From contig NZ_SMAR01000003.1 in assembly GCF_004342225.1 (NCBI RefSeq), positions 124,001 through 188,000 of the forward strand: 64,000 bases of DNA, given 5' to 3'. Origin of the DNA: Martelella mediterranea (GTDB taxonomy: Bacteria; Pseudomonadota; Alphaproteobacteria; Rhizobiales; Rhizobiaceae). Within the stretch, counting starts at the first letter, position 1, and the number at the start of each line of letters is the position of its first letter. Below are positions 54,893-64,000 of the stretch, piece by piece. The notes below the pieces were generated by a model. The model had not been told where the DNA came from and ran no database searches. It worked only from the letters and a program-made list of their open reading frames with translations. Both the position numbers and the translations under genes were made by a program.

Positions 54893-56569
54893 ATGATTGT
54901 TCAGCTTTCCATTCGCGACATCGTTTTGATCGAGCGGCTGGAGCTTCATCTCGGTGGCGGTCTTTCGGTTCTGACCGGAGAGACCGGCGCGGGAAAGTCG
55001 ATCCTGCTCGATAGCCTGTCGCTGGCACTCGGTGCTCGCGGCGATGGCGGGCTTGTGCGTCACGGTCAGGACTCCGGGCAGGTAATCGCAGTGTTCGATG
55101 TGCCGATGAATCATCCGGCGCGTCTTTTTCTGCGTGAAAGTGGGCTGGATGATGAGGGCGACCTGATTTTCAGGCGTATGCAGTCTGCTGATGGTCGCAC
55201 GCGGGCTTTCATCAACGATCAGTCTGTCAGTGTTCAGATGATGAAACAGGCTGGCCGGATGCTTGTCGAGATCCATGGTCAACATGATGAGCGTGCGCTT
55301 GTTGATATTGACGGACACCGGCGGCTTCTGGACGCATTTGGTGGGCTGACAGGCGAGGCCGACGCGCTCGGTGGCCTTTATCGCGGCTGGAAAGACGCTC
55401 AGAAACGGTTGAAGCAACACCGTGCCCGCGTTGAAGAAGCTGCTCGTGAAGCCGATTATCTCAGAGCGTCCGTTGAGGAACTGCAGGGGCTCGCGCCGAT
55501 AGACGGCGAAGAAGATGAGCTTGCAGAACAGCGCGCTACGATGATGAAATCGGAGCGTATCGCCGGGGATATTTCCGAAGCGCTTGAGTTTTTAAACGGG
55601 AATGGCTCGCCGGTCCCGATGATTGCTTCGCTCGTGCGCCGGCTGGAGCGCAAGTCGCACGAAGCACCGGGACTTCTTGAAGATACGGTCAACTTTCTCG
55701 ATTCAGCGCTGGATCAGCTCTCTTCCGCCCAGATGGAGGTCGAGGCAGCGCTGGAACGTGCGGCTTTTGATCCACATGAGCTTGAGCGTGTTGAAGAGAG
55801 GCTGTTTGCCTTGCGTGGTGCCTCGCGGAAATACAGTGTGCCGGTTTCTGAACTGCCTGCACTGGCCGAGCGAATGGTCGCCGATCTTGATGAACTCGAC
55901 GCTGGCGAAGCCCGGCTTCAGGCGCTGACGGCAGAGGTGGACGCAGCGGAAAAGGCCTATCTCGAAGCTGCTGAAGCGCTTTCTTCAAAACGGAAGAAAG
56001 CCGCCGGGCAGCTGGATAAGGCGGTGATGGGTGAACTACCGGCGCTGAAACTGGAACGTGCCCGGTTTAACGCTGTGGTTGGAAGTGATTCTTCAGCCGC
56101 GACAGCAGATGGTATCGATACGGTTTCTTTCCAGGTGCAGACCAATCCGGGCACCAGGCCGGGGCCGATTATGAAAGTTGCCTCTGGTGGTGAGCTTTCA
56201 CGTTTTCTGTTGGCGCTCAAAGTGGCGCTGGCCGATAAGGGGTCTGCACCGACACTGGTTTTTGATGAGATCGATACCGGAGTTGGCGGCGCTGTGGCCG
56301 ATGCAATCGGTCAGCGGCTGAAACGTCTTGCCGAGAAAGTCCAGGTTCTCTCTGTTACGCATGCCCCGCAGGTTGCCGCCCGGGCGCAGGGCCATTTCCT
56401 GATTTCGAAGGCAAGTGCAGGAAAATCGAAAGACGATGCCGTTGCCACCAATGTCTCGGTTATCGGGCCAGATGAGCGGCAGGAAGAGATTGCCCGCATG
56501 CTGGCTGGTGCGAAGGTGACTGCAGAAGCCCGTGCGGCTGCTGCAAAGCTTCTGTCCGGCGACAGTTAG
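54893..56569 (+). CDS. recN: DNA repair protein RecN (558 aa)
   Basis: RecN is an SMC-like ATPase for double-strand break repair. Walker A is GETGAGKS (residues 29-36) after the start MIVQLSIRDIVLIERLELHL; EIHGQHDERALVDIDGHRRL is the RecN block. A central coiled coil spans about residues 155-390. The C-terminal ATPase half has SGGELSRFLLALKVALADKG (signature), TLVFDEIDTGVGGAVADAIG (Walker B) and VLSVTHAPQVAARAQGHFLI (switch His). No SOS box was recognised upstream. Confidence 0.96.
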   Translation: MIVQLSIRDIVLIERLELHLGGGLSVLTGETGAGKSILLDSLSLALGARGDGGLVRHGQDSGQVIAVFDVPMNHPARLFLRESGLDDEGDLIFRRMQSADGRTRAFINDQSVSVQMMKQAGRMLVEIHGQHDERALVDIDGHRRLLDAFGGLTGEADALGGLYRGWKDAQKRLKQHRARVEEAAREADYLRASVEELQGLAPIDGEEDELAEQRATMMKSERIAGDISEALEFLNGNGSPVPMIASLVRRLERKSHEAPGLLEDTVNFLDSALDQLSSAQMEVEAALERAAFDPHELERVEERLFALRGASRKYSVPVSELPALAERMVADLDELDAGEARLQALTAEVDAAEKAYLEAAEALSSKRKKAAGQLDKAVMGELPALKLERARFNAVVGSDSSAATADGIDTVSFQVQTNPGTRPGPIMKVASGGELSRFLLALKVALADKGSAPTLVFDEIDTGVGGAVADAIGQRLKRLAEKVQVLSVTHAPQVAARAQGHFLISKASAGKSKDDAVATNVSVIGPDERQEEIARMLAGAKVTAEARAAAAKLLSGDS

Positions 56570-56696
56570 AGCGCCCGTGCATCCATTCGAATGCACAAAA
56601 GACGATGCTGTAAATGACACGCAACAGTCGCTTTCCAGACTGCATTGCATCACTATAAGCTTTCAACACCTGAAACGCCGAACTGACGGATTCTTT

Positions 56697-58142
56697 ATGG
56701 AAGTCTTTCTGGAGCACTACTGGCCGCATATTCTGGCCGCGATTTCATTCATCCTCGGAGCGACTGCGGCAATCCACGCTGCGATGACGAAGGATGAGGT
56801 GCGCGCAGCGATCGGCTGGGTCGGCATTATCATGCTCTCGCCCATCCTTGGCGCGGCGATCTATGCCGTGGCCGGGATCAACCGGATGCGACGAGCCTCC
56901 GTGCGTGAGAAGCGCGATGCGCTTCAGGATCAGGTTGCCTTCGAAGAGCAGAGCCATCAGGTCGGACGCAGTAAAATTGTCGATGACTTTGGTACGCGCT
57001 TGGCCGCTTTGTGGACGCTGGGGGAAACCGTAACAGGGCTTCCGGCAACTGCGGGGAACCGGATACGCCTGTTGACCACGGGAGATGAAGCCTATGCCGC
57101 GATGCTTTCGGCTATTGATAATGCTGAGCGCTCCATCATTCTTGAAACCTATATCTTTGATTCAGACACCATTGGCCGCAAATTCGTTGAGAGCCTGGCC
57201 AACGCTGTGAAACGTGGCGTTGAAGTCCGGGTGCTGGTTGATTCCATCGGTGCGCGATATTCGCGGCCGCGCATCACAGGTCTCTTGCGTGAAAGAGGTA
57301 TTCGGGTCGCAACGTTTAATGGCGCGGTGCTGCTGCGTATGCGGCTGCCTTACGCCAACCTCAGAACCCATCGGAAAATTCTGGTGGTCGATGGCGAGAC
57401 AGCATTTGCCGGTGGTATGAATATTCGCGCGGCCTTTACCGGCCCCGATGCCGCGCATGACACGCATTTCGAGCTGAAAGGTGCCGCCGTCGCCGACTAT
57501 CTTTCTGTCGCAGCTGCGGACTGGTTTTTTGAAACCGGTGAAGCGCTGGATGGCGATGCCTGGGACATCAATGACCCGGCGGCCCCCGGCGACGGCGTGG
57601 TGGCGCGTGTTGTGCCTTCGGGACCTGATCGTCATCTCGGGAATAACAACAAGATGATTATCGGCGCGCTGTCTGTGGCAGAAGAGCGGGTGACGATCAT
57701 GTCTCCTTACTTCCTGCCCGACCGCGATCTTGTTTCGGCACTTGCGACTGCAGCGCGACGCGGGGTCGATGTGAAAATCATCGTACCGGGAAAGAACAAT
57801 CTCGGCATGGTTGACCGGGCCATGACAGCGCAGTTTTCGGAAATCATTCGCGATGGCAGCAAGATTTTCAGAGACCGGGGACCATTCAACCATTCCAAGC
57901 TGATGACTATCGATGGAAAATGGTCCTATCTTGGATCATCCAATATGGATTCACGCTCCCTCAGACTGAATTTCGAGACTGATCTTGAAGTCTTCGATGA
58001 GGCGTTTGCAGCCGAGCTGGAAGCCCGTATCGCGCCGTCGCTGACCAATAGTGAGGCTGTTACACTGGAAAGCCTGAGAAAACGCCCCTTTATTTTCCGC
58101 CTCAGGGACCGCATCCTGTGGCTGGGCCTGCCTTATCTGTGA
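56697..58142 (+). CDS. cls: Cardiolipin synthase, phospholipase D superfamily (481 aa)
   Basis: Cls joins phosphatidylglycerol molecules into cardiolipin at the membrane. Two N-terminal membrane segments lie near residues 8-26 and 38-58. Two HxKxxxxD motifs are seen: HRKILVVDGETAFAGGMNIR (first) and HSKLMTIDGKWSYLGSSNMD (second), both with the downstream G-G/S-N pattern. ILETYIFDSDTIGRKFVESL precedes the first. The start at 56697 gives a standard length; the open frame runs back to 56532 without support. The ribosome binding site is weak. Confidence 0.93.
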   Translation: MEVFLEHYWPHILAAISFILGATAAIHAAMTKDEVRAAIGWVGIIMLSPILGAAIYAVAGINRMRRASVREKRDALQDQVAFEEQSHQVGRSKIVDDFGTRLAALWTLGETVTGLPATAGNRIRLLTTGDEAYAAMLSAIDNAERSIILETYIFDSDTIGRKFVESLANAVKRGVEVRVLVDSIGARYSRPRITGLLRERGIRVATFNGAVLLRMRLPYANLRTHRKILVVDGETAFAGGMNIRAAFTGPDAAHDTHFELKGAAVADYLSVAAADWFFETGEALDGDAWDINDPAAPGDGVVARVVPSGPDRHLGNNNKMIIGALSVAEERVTIMSPYFLPDRDLVSALATAARRGVDVKIIVPGKNNLGMVDRAMTAQFSEIIRDGSKIFRDRGPFNHSKLMTIDGKWSYLGSSNMDSRSLRLNFETDLEVFDEAFAAELEARIAPSLTNSEAVTLESLRKRPFIFRLRDRILWLGLPYL

Positions 58143-58187
58143 AGCCTTTTACCCTGTCCTAAACCATCACAATGACGGCTAAAGCGC

Positions 58188-59039
58188 ATGAAACCTCCAA
58201 AATCACCCCTTGCTAATGCATTTCTGCGTTCTTTACGTGAAAACGGGAAGAGGCCGGATGCAGCGGTGCGCCTGGAAGGCGATGGGCTGCGTGTCGCGAC
58301 TTACAATGTTCATAAATGCGTTGGTGTGGATGGGAAATTCGATCCTGATCGTGTCTTTGAAGTGATCCGTGAGGTGGAATCGGATCTGATCGCGCTTCAG
58401 GAGGCCGATACGCGCTTTGGTGAGCGGACCGGGCTTCTGGATCTTCACCGTCTCGAGGCCGAGACCGGACTTGTGGCTGTGCCTGTTCATGCCAGCGAGC
58501 GGGCACATGGCTGGCATGGCAATGTCCTTCTGTTTCGTGACGGTGCTGTGCGCGACATCCATCGCGAACAGCTTCCCGGTCTGGAGCCCAGAGGGGCTTT
58601 GCTGACAGAAATTGCGCTCAATAGCGGCCTTTCGCTGCAGGTCGTCGCTGTGCATCTGGGCCTCTTGCGCTGGGCGCGCCGTCAGCAGGCCGATCATATA
58701 CTGAGCCTTCTTGGCCGCCGCGAAGATCAGCCAACCCTGATCATGGGCGATATGAACGAGTGGCGGCTGGGGCAGGGCTCGGCGCTGACGCGGTTTGAAC
58801 AAGCCTTCGGTGCATTGCCGCCCGCTCGCGCAAGTTTTCCCGCCCGCTGGCCGGTTCTGGCGCTCGACAGGATTATCGCCAATCGGGAAGATCTGGTTGT
58901 TGATCTTGCTGCCCATGATTCGCCGCTTGCCCGTGTGGCGTCGGATCACCTTCCGCTGACTGCACTTTTGAACCCGGCGGCACTGATTGCGGGTGGAGAC
59001 ACGCCGGAAGGGCTTGCCGCAGAGGAACCCGACGCTTAA
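58188..59039 (+). CDS. Endonuclease/exonuclease/phosphatase family protein (283 aa)
   Basis: This is a metal-dependent hydrolase of the DNase I/EEP fold. Blocks in order: LRVATYNVHKCVGVDGKFDP (Asn metal ligand, about residues 30-49), DLIALQEADTRFGERTGLL (catalytic Glu), VVAVHLGLLRWARRQQADHI, LIMGDMNEWRLGQG (Asp/Asn) and VASDHLPLTALL (catalytic Asp-His). No signal peptide is seen. It lies 45 nt after cls on the same strand, an arrangement that also occurs in other rhizobia, so a membrane-lipid or phosphodiester role is possible, but the substrate is unknown. Confidence 0.85.
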   Translation: MKPPKSPLANAFLRSLRENGKRPDAAVRLEGDGLRVATYNVHKCVGVDGKFDPDRVFEVIREVESDLIALQEADTRFGERTGLLDLHRLEAETGLVAVPVHASERAHGWHGNVLLFRDGAVRDIHREQLPGLEPRGALLTEIALNSGLSLQVVAVHLGLLRWARRQQADHILSLLGRREDQPTLIMGDMNEWRLGQGSALTRFEQAFGALPPARASFPARWPVLALDRIIANREDLVVDLAAHDSPLARVASDHLPLTALLNPAALIAGGDTPEGLAAEEPDA

Positions 59040-61226
<2,187 letters not shown>

Positions 61227-61312
61227 GCTGGCATTGTTATCCGTTTTTCGCTTGTTTTGGTTCTGTCGGTTCTTATCTTCGGATGAACTGCTTTCATCCT
61301 CGGAGGTCACGA

Positions 61313-61801
61313 ATGCGCGGTTATAATCTCTCAGCTCTTGTCGGAAGCGCTATACTGGCTGGCACTTCGCTTGCGAATGCCGAGGAGGTGGGCGAAATCG
61401 GTGTTGACTGGGTCGGCAACGACATTGTGATCGAAGCTTTGCATGATCCGGAAGTGGAAGGTGTCACCTGCCATATCTCCTATTTCGATCGGTCGATGAT
61501 TGATCGCCTTTCCAAAGGCAACTGGTTCGAGGATCCTTCAAATTCCTCAATTGCCTGCCGCCAGACAGGCCCCATCAGAATTGGCGATATCGAACTTGAT
61601 GCAGGCGGCGAGGAGGTCTTCAAGGAAGGCCGCTCGCTGATCTTCAAGCAGCTTGTGATTGATCGTGTCTATGACCAGGCAAACGAAACGCTGATCTATC
61701 TGGCGCATACGCGGGAAATTACGGAAGGCTCGGCCAAGATGTCGATGTCCACTGTTCCGCTTTACGGTCAGGATGTGGTGTGGGAAAACGGTGCGCCATG
61801 A
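61313..61801 (+). CDS. creA: CreA family protein (162 aa)
   Basis: A periplasmic protein of the CreA family, whose role is unknown. It has a signal peptide (about residues 1-22, ending SLANA-EE), then VGEIGVDWVGNDIVIEALHD, PEVEGVTCHISYFDRSMIDR and SSIACRQTGPIRIGDIELDA, which are the family's conserved blocks, with two Cys that may pair. The start is set at 61313 because GGAGG stands 6 nt upstream; the frame is open back to 61202 inside ligA. The gene stands 86 nt after ligA. Confidence 0.9.
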   Translation: MRGYNLSALVGSAILAGTSLANAEEVGEIGVDWVGNDIVIEALHDPEVEGVTCHISYFDRSMIDRLSKGNWFEDPSNSSIACRQTGPIRIGDIELDAGGEEVFKEGRSLIFKQLVIDRVYDQANETLIYLAHTREITEGSAKMSMSTVPLYGQDVVWENGAP

Positions 61802-61833
61802 GACGTGCTGACGAAGCAGGAGGAGCATGATCG

Positions 61834-62307
61834 ATGAGACTGGAGGCAAGTTGCCAGTGTGGCAAAGTGCATTTTTCGGTAGAAAGCAGAACACCTTATC
61901 CCTACCAGCGCTGCTATTGCAGCATATGCCGTAAAACAGGCGGAGGCGGTGGGTACGCGATCAATATCGGGGGAGATGCTGCCTCGCTTGACGTTTCAGG
62001 GGCCGAGCACAAGAGATTTTATCACGCCCGGATGCATGACGGCGAAAGCGAGGCAGAACGGCACTTCTGTGGCGTCTGCGGTAGTGCGCTTTACCTTTAC
62101 GACCCGCGCTGGCCGGAGCTCGTGCACCCGGTTGCCTCTGCAGTCGATACACCGTTGCCAGTACCGCCGGAAACCGTGCATATCATGCTTGCCTCAAAGG
62201 CGTCGTGGGTAGATGTACCCGAAGGTGAGGGGCACGTCCATTTTGACGGCTATCCGGATCTGTCGCTGGAAGACTGGCATCGCAAACACGGGCTTCTCGA
62301 AACATGA
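61834..62307 (+). CDS. GFA (CENP-V/GFA) domain protein (157 aa)
   Basis: A small zinc-binding protein of the family named after glutathione-dependent formaldehyde-activating enzyme. The zinc cysteines are all present: CQCGKVHF (about residues 8-15), CYCSICRKTGGG (about 28-39) and HFCGVCGSALYLYD (about 76-89). The C-terminal part (HIMLASKASWVDVPEGEGHV) is also family-like. Whether it binds glutathione is unknown; most members have no proven enzyme role. It overlaps no neighbour and sits 32 nt after creA. Confidence 0.9.
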   Translation: MRLEASCQCGKVHFSVESRTPYPYQRCYCSICRKTGGGGGYAINIGGDAASLDVSGAEHKRFYHARMHDGESEAERHFCGVCGSALYLYDPRWPELVHPVASAVDTPLPVPPETVHIMLASKASWVDVPEGEGHVHFDGYPDLSLEDWHRKHGLLET

Positions 62308-62335
62308 TTTCCGACGCATGAGCAGGTTATAGAAA

Positions 62336-62935
62336 ATGAAAACATTCCGGCGGGTTTTGTGGGCATCTGTGGTGGTGATCTGCGCTGCGATCATCTGGCT
62401 TGTCTATGAGATCGGACAAACCAACAAGGAGATGATGGAAATTCCTCTCGGGCCTGAGTTCGCCTTGACTGCCGGAGACGGCAGCGAAATTACCGAAGCG
62501 GCACTGCGCGAAAAGCCGACAGCGTTGTTTTTCGGTTTTACGCATTGCCCTGAAGTTTGCCCGACCACGCTTTATGAACTGAACGGATGGCTTCATCAGG
62601 TGGATCCGGACGGCGACAAGATCAATGCTTATTGGGTCACGGTCGATCCGGAGCGCGATACACCCGAAATCATGCATCAGTATCTTTCCAATGTTTCGGA
62701 CCGCATCGTTGGTATCTCGGGCGATCCGGACAAGGTTCACGCTATGATCGACGGCTTTGGTATCTATTATAAAAAAGTCCCGCTCGATCCAAATGAGCCG
62801 GATGGTGATTATACCATGGATCACAATGCGGCTGTTTTTCTGCTCAATGATGGCGGCGTCTTAAAGGGGACGATTGCCTATAGCGAAAACCCGGATACTG
62901 CGGTTCAAAAGCTGGAAAACCTCATCAAAGGCTGA
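62336..62935 (+). CDS. SCO family protein, copper chaperone for cytochrome oxidase (199 aa)
   Basis: SCO/SenC proteins help to build the CuA site of cytochrome c oxidase and have a thioredoxin fold in the periplasm. An N-terminal anchor lies at about residues 8-25. The copper-binding CPEVCP follows in FFGFTHCPEVCPTTLYELN (Cys at about 67 and 71), and the His ligand is in YTMDHNAAVFLL. WVTVDPERDTPEIMHQYL is typical. The start ATG at 62336 is 28 nt after the GFA gene. Confidence 0.94.
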   Translation: MKTFRRVLWASVVVICAAIIWLVYEIGQTNKEMMEIPLGPEFALTAGDGSEITEAALREKPTALFFGFTHCPEVCPTTLYELNGWLHQVDPDGDKINAYWVTVDPERDTPEIMHQYLSNVSDRIVGISGDPDKVHAMIDGFGIYYKKVPLDPNEPDGDYTMDHNAAVFLLNDGGVLKGTIAYSENPDTAVQKLENLIKG

Positions 62936-63007
62936 CGGCAAAGTCTTGCTTTCATCTGCCGGGGCACTTATTCGCTTGTAGGAAGATAACCAAGCGAGGG
63001 TAAACAG

Positions 63008-63889
63008 TTGAGCCAGATTCGTCTTTTCGTGACCACCAATGAGACTGGCGCAGGCCTGGTCCTGAACGGGCTTTCGGAGATGCTCGGAGAGGCACCTTAC
63101 GCGCTGGCGACCATGGAAATCGATGAAAAGGCGAATGTCTGGGAGGCTTCAGTTTATCTGGATGAGAGCGAAGAGGACATTTTGAGTGGCGTTTTCGCCG
63201 GTGTTCTTGAAGGCTTGTTTCCTGATCAGACTCCGTCGGTCGAGAAGGAAGTGATCCCGGAGATCGACTGGATCGCGAAATCTCTGGAAGGTCTTAAACC
63301 CGTCCGGGCCGGGCGGTTTCTGGTTCACGGCTCGCATGATGGCGACAAGGTGCGCCCCGGAGATCTCGCTATAGAAATCGATGCCGGACAGGCTTTCGGA
63401 ACCGGTCACCACGGCACGACGATGGGGTGTCTGGAAATGATCGATGCGGTCTTGAAATCATCAAAGCCGCTGAATGCGCTTGATCTGGGCACGGGAACCG
63501 GTGTTCTGGCGATGGCAGTGCGCAAACTCCGTCATATCCCGGTGCTGGCGACGGATATTGATCCGGTCGCCGTGCGCGTTGCGCGCTGGAATGCACGACG
63601 CAACGACATTGTCGGCGGCATCGACTTTGTGACAGCGCCGGGTTTCCACCATAGCGCATTCAAGCTTTACGGCCCGTTCGATCTGATCATTGCCAATATC
63701 CTCGCCCGTCCGCTGATGAAGCTGGCGCCGGGGCTTAAAAACACATTGGCTGCGGGCGGAACTGTTATTCTGTCAGGCATTCTCGCCGAGCAGCGCTATA
63801 AAGTGCTTGCCGCCTATAATGCGCAAGGGCTGTGCCACGTTCACACCGTGTGGCGCGATGGCTGGGTCACTCTTCTCTTGAAACGCTGA
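63008..63889 (+). CDS. prmA: Ribosomal protein L11 methyltransferase PrmA (293 aa)
   Basis: PrmA methylates L11 on several amino groups. The N-terminal substrate domain (about residues 1-90) is followed by the methyltransferase: GQAFGTGHHGTTMGCLEMID, LDLGTGTGVLAMAVRKLRHI (motif I), VLATDIDPVAVRVARWNARR, and DLIIANILARPLMKLAPGLK with the NILA catalytic loop. The start is TTG at 63008, with GAGGG about 7 nt upstream, so a rare start codon is used. An unrelated gene seems to converge on its end. Confidence 0.95.
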   Translation: MSQIRLFVTTNETGAGLVLNGLSEMLGEAPYALATMEIDEKANVWEASVYLDESEEDILSGVFAGVLEGLFPDQTPSVEKEVIPEIDWIAKSLEGLKPVRAGRFLVHGSHDGDKVRPGDLAIEIDAGQAFGTGHHGTTMGCLEMIDAVLKSSKPLNALDLGTGTGVLAMAVRKLRHIPVLATDIDPVAVRVARWNARRNDIVGGIDFVTAPGFHHSAFKLYGPFDLIIANILARPLMKLAPGLKNTLAAGGTVILSGILAEQRYKVLAAYNAQGLCHVHTVWRDGWVTLLLKR

Positions 63890-63929
63890 TGCGGTGAGAA
63901 GCCGAATGGCGTGAACCGGCACATGCGTT

Positions 63930-64000
63930 TCAGTTTTGGAGCGCAAGCCTGATCCCGGCCTCTTCTTCGTGAATGATGCTGCGTTCCTGCTTTCTTTGGA
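63930..64000 (-). CDS. C-terminal end of an unidentified gene (partial)
   Basis: On the minus strand one frame stays open from the window edge to a TGA at 63930-63932, giving 22 residues that end ERSIIHEEEAGIRLALQN. The composition looks like a real protein tail, and convergent placement after prmA is reasonable. Too little is visible to name it. Confidence 0.35.
   Translation of the reverse strand, partial: QRKQERSIIHEEEAGIRLALQN

Overview
The window is a contiguous piece of chromosomal core genome from an alphaproteobacterium of the Hyphomicrobiales (Rhizobiales), most likely near Brucella/Ochrobactrum/Pseudochrobactrum. This rests on protein character (LeuC, MraZ, FtsA, RNase E and PrfB all read like their Brucellaceae/Rhizobiaceae versions), on gene order (ffh-chorismate mutase-rpsP-rimM-trmD-...-rplS-...-leuC, and a complete dcw cluster running into lpxC-bamD-recN-ligA), and on lifestyle genes (dmeRF, pca genes, betaine-lipid genes btaAB, PPi-type phosphofructokinase). 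No insertion sequence, prophage, CRISPR array, integrase or tRNA gene was seen. Species assignment is inference.

Layout. 1-4.5 kb: end of ffh, an AroQ-type chorismate mutase, the rpsP-rimM-trmD translation operon, a Ni/Co-type repressor/exporter pair (dmeR-dmeF) and rplS. 4.5-10.5 kb: a small unknown gene, an amino-acid ABC substrate-binding protein and permease without an ATPase, leuC, then pcaD and pcaB without the other pca genes. 10.5-14.8 kb: a MocR-type regulator with fdhD, gldA on the minus strand, a nucleotidyltransferase-fold protein. 14.9-25.2 kb: RNase E (minus) with a long leader, facing a cell-wall amidase and PBP1a (plus), prfB with its programmed frameshift, and a lytic transglycosylase (minus). 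25.3-29.3 kb, all minus: btaB-btaA, a LysE-like membrane protein and a PPi-dependent phosphofructokinase. 29.8-33.1 kb: a TerB/DnaJ protein, a DUF1176-like secreted protein, a DadA/SoxA-like FAD oxidase and the RNase P RNA. 33.3-53.7 kb: the division and cell wall cluster mraZ-rsmH-ftsL-ftsI-murE-murF-mraY-murD-ftsW-murG-murC-murB-ddlB-ftsQ-ftsA-ftsZ, then lpxC. 54-64 kb: bamD, recN, cls, an EEP-family hydrolase, ligA, creA-like, a GFA-family protein, a SCO protein, prmA and the tail of one more gene on the minus strand.

The genes are mostly housekeeping and work in three themes: translation (Ffh, S16, RimM, TrmD, L19, RF2, PrmA, RNase P, RNase E), envelope growth and division (amidase, PBP1a, MltB, dcw cluster, LpxC, BamD, Cls, BtaAB), and DNA maintenance (RecN, LigA). 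Many dcw genes overlap by 1-4 nt, which implies translational coupling.

I did not find a convincing undescribed system. The best leads are regulatory DNA: four CCCA units at exact 10-bp spacing upstream of mraZ, a perfect inverted repeat touching the dmeR start codon, 12-bp direct repeats 22 bp apart before the MocR gene, two interlocked palindromes between rne and the amidase gene, and a terminator-like hairpin in the rne leader.
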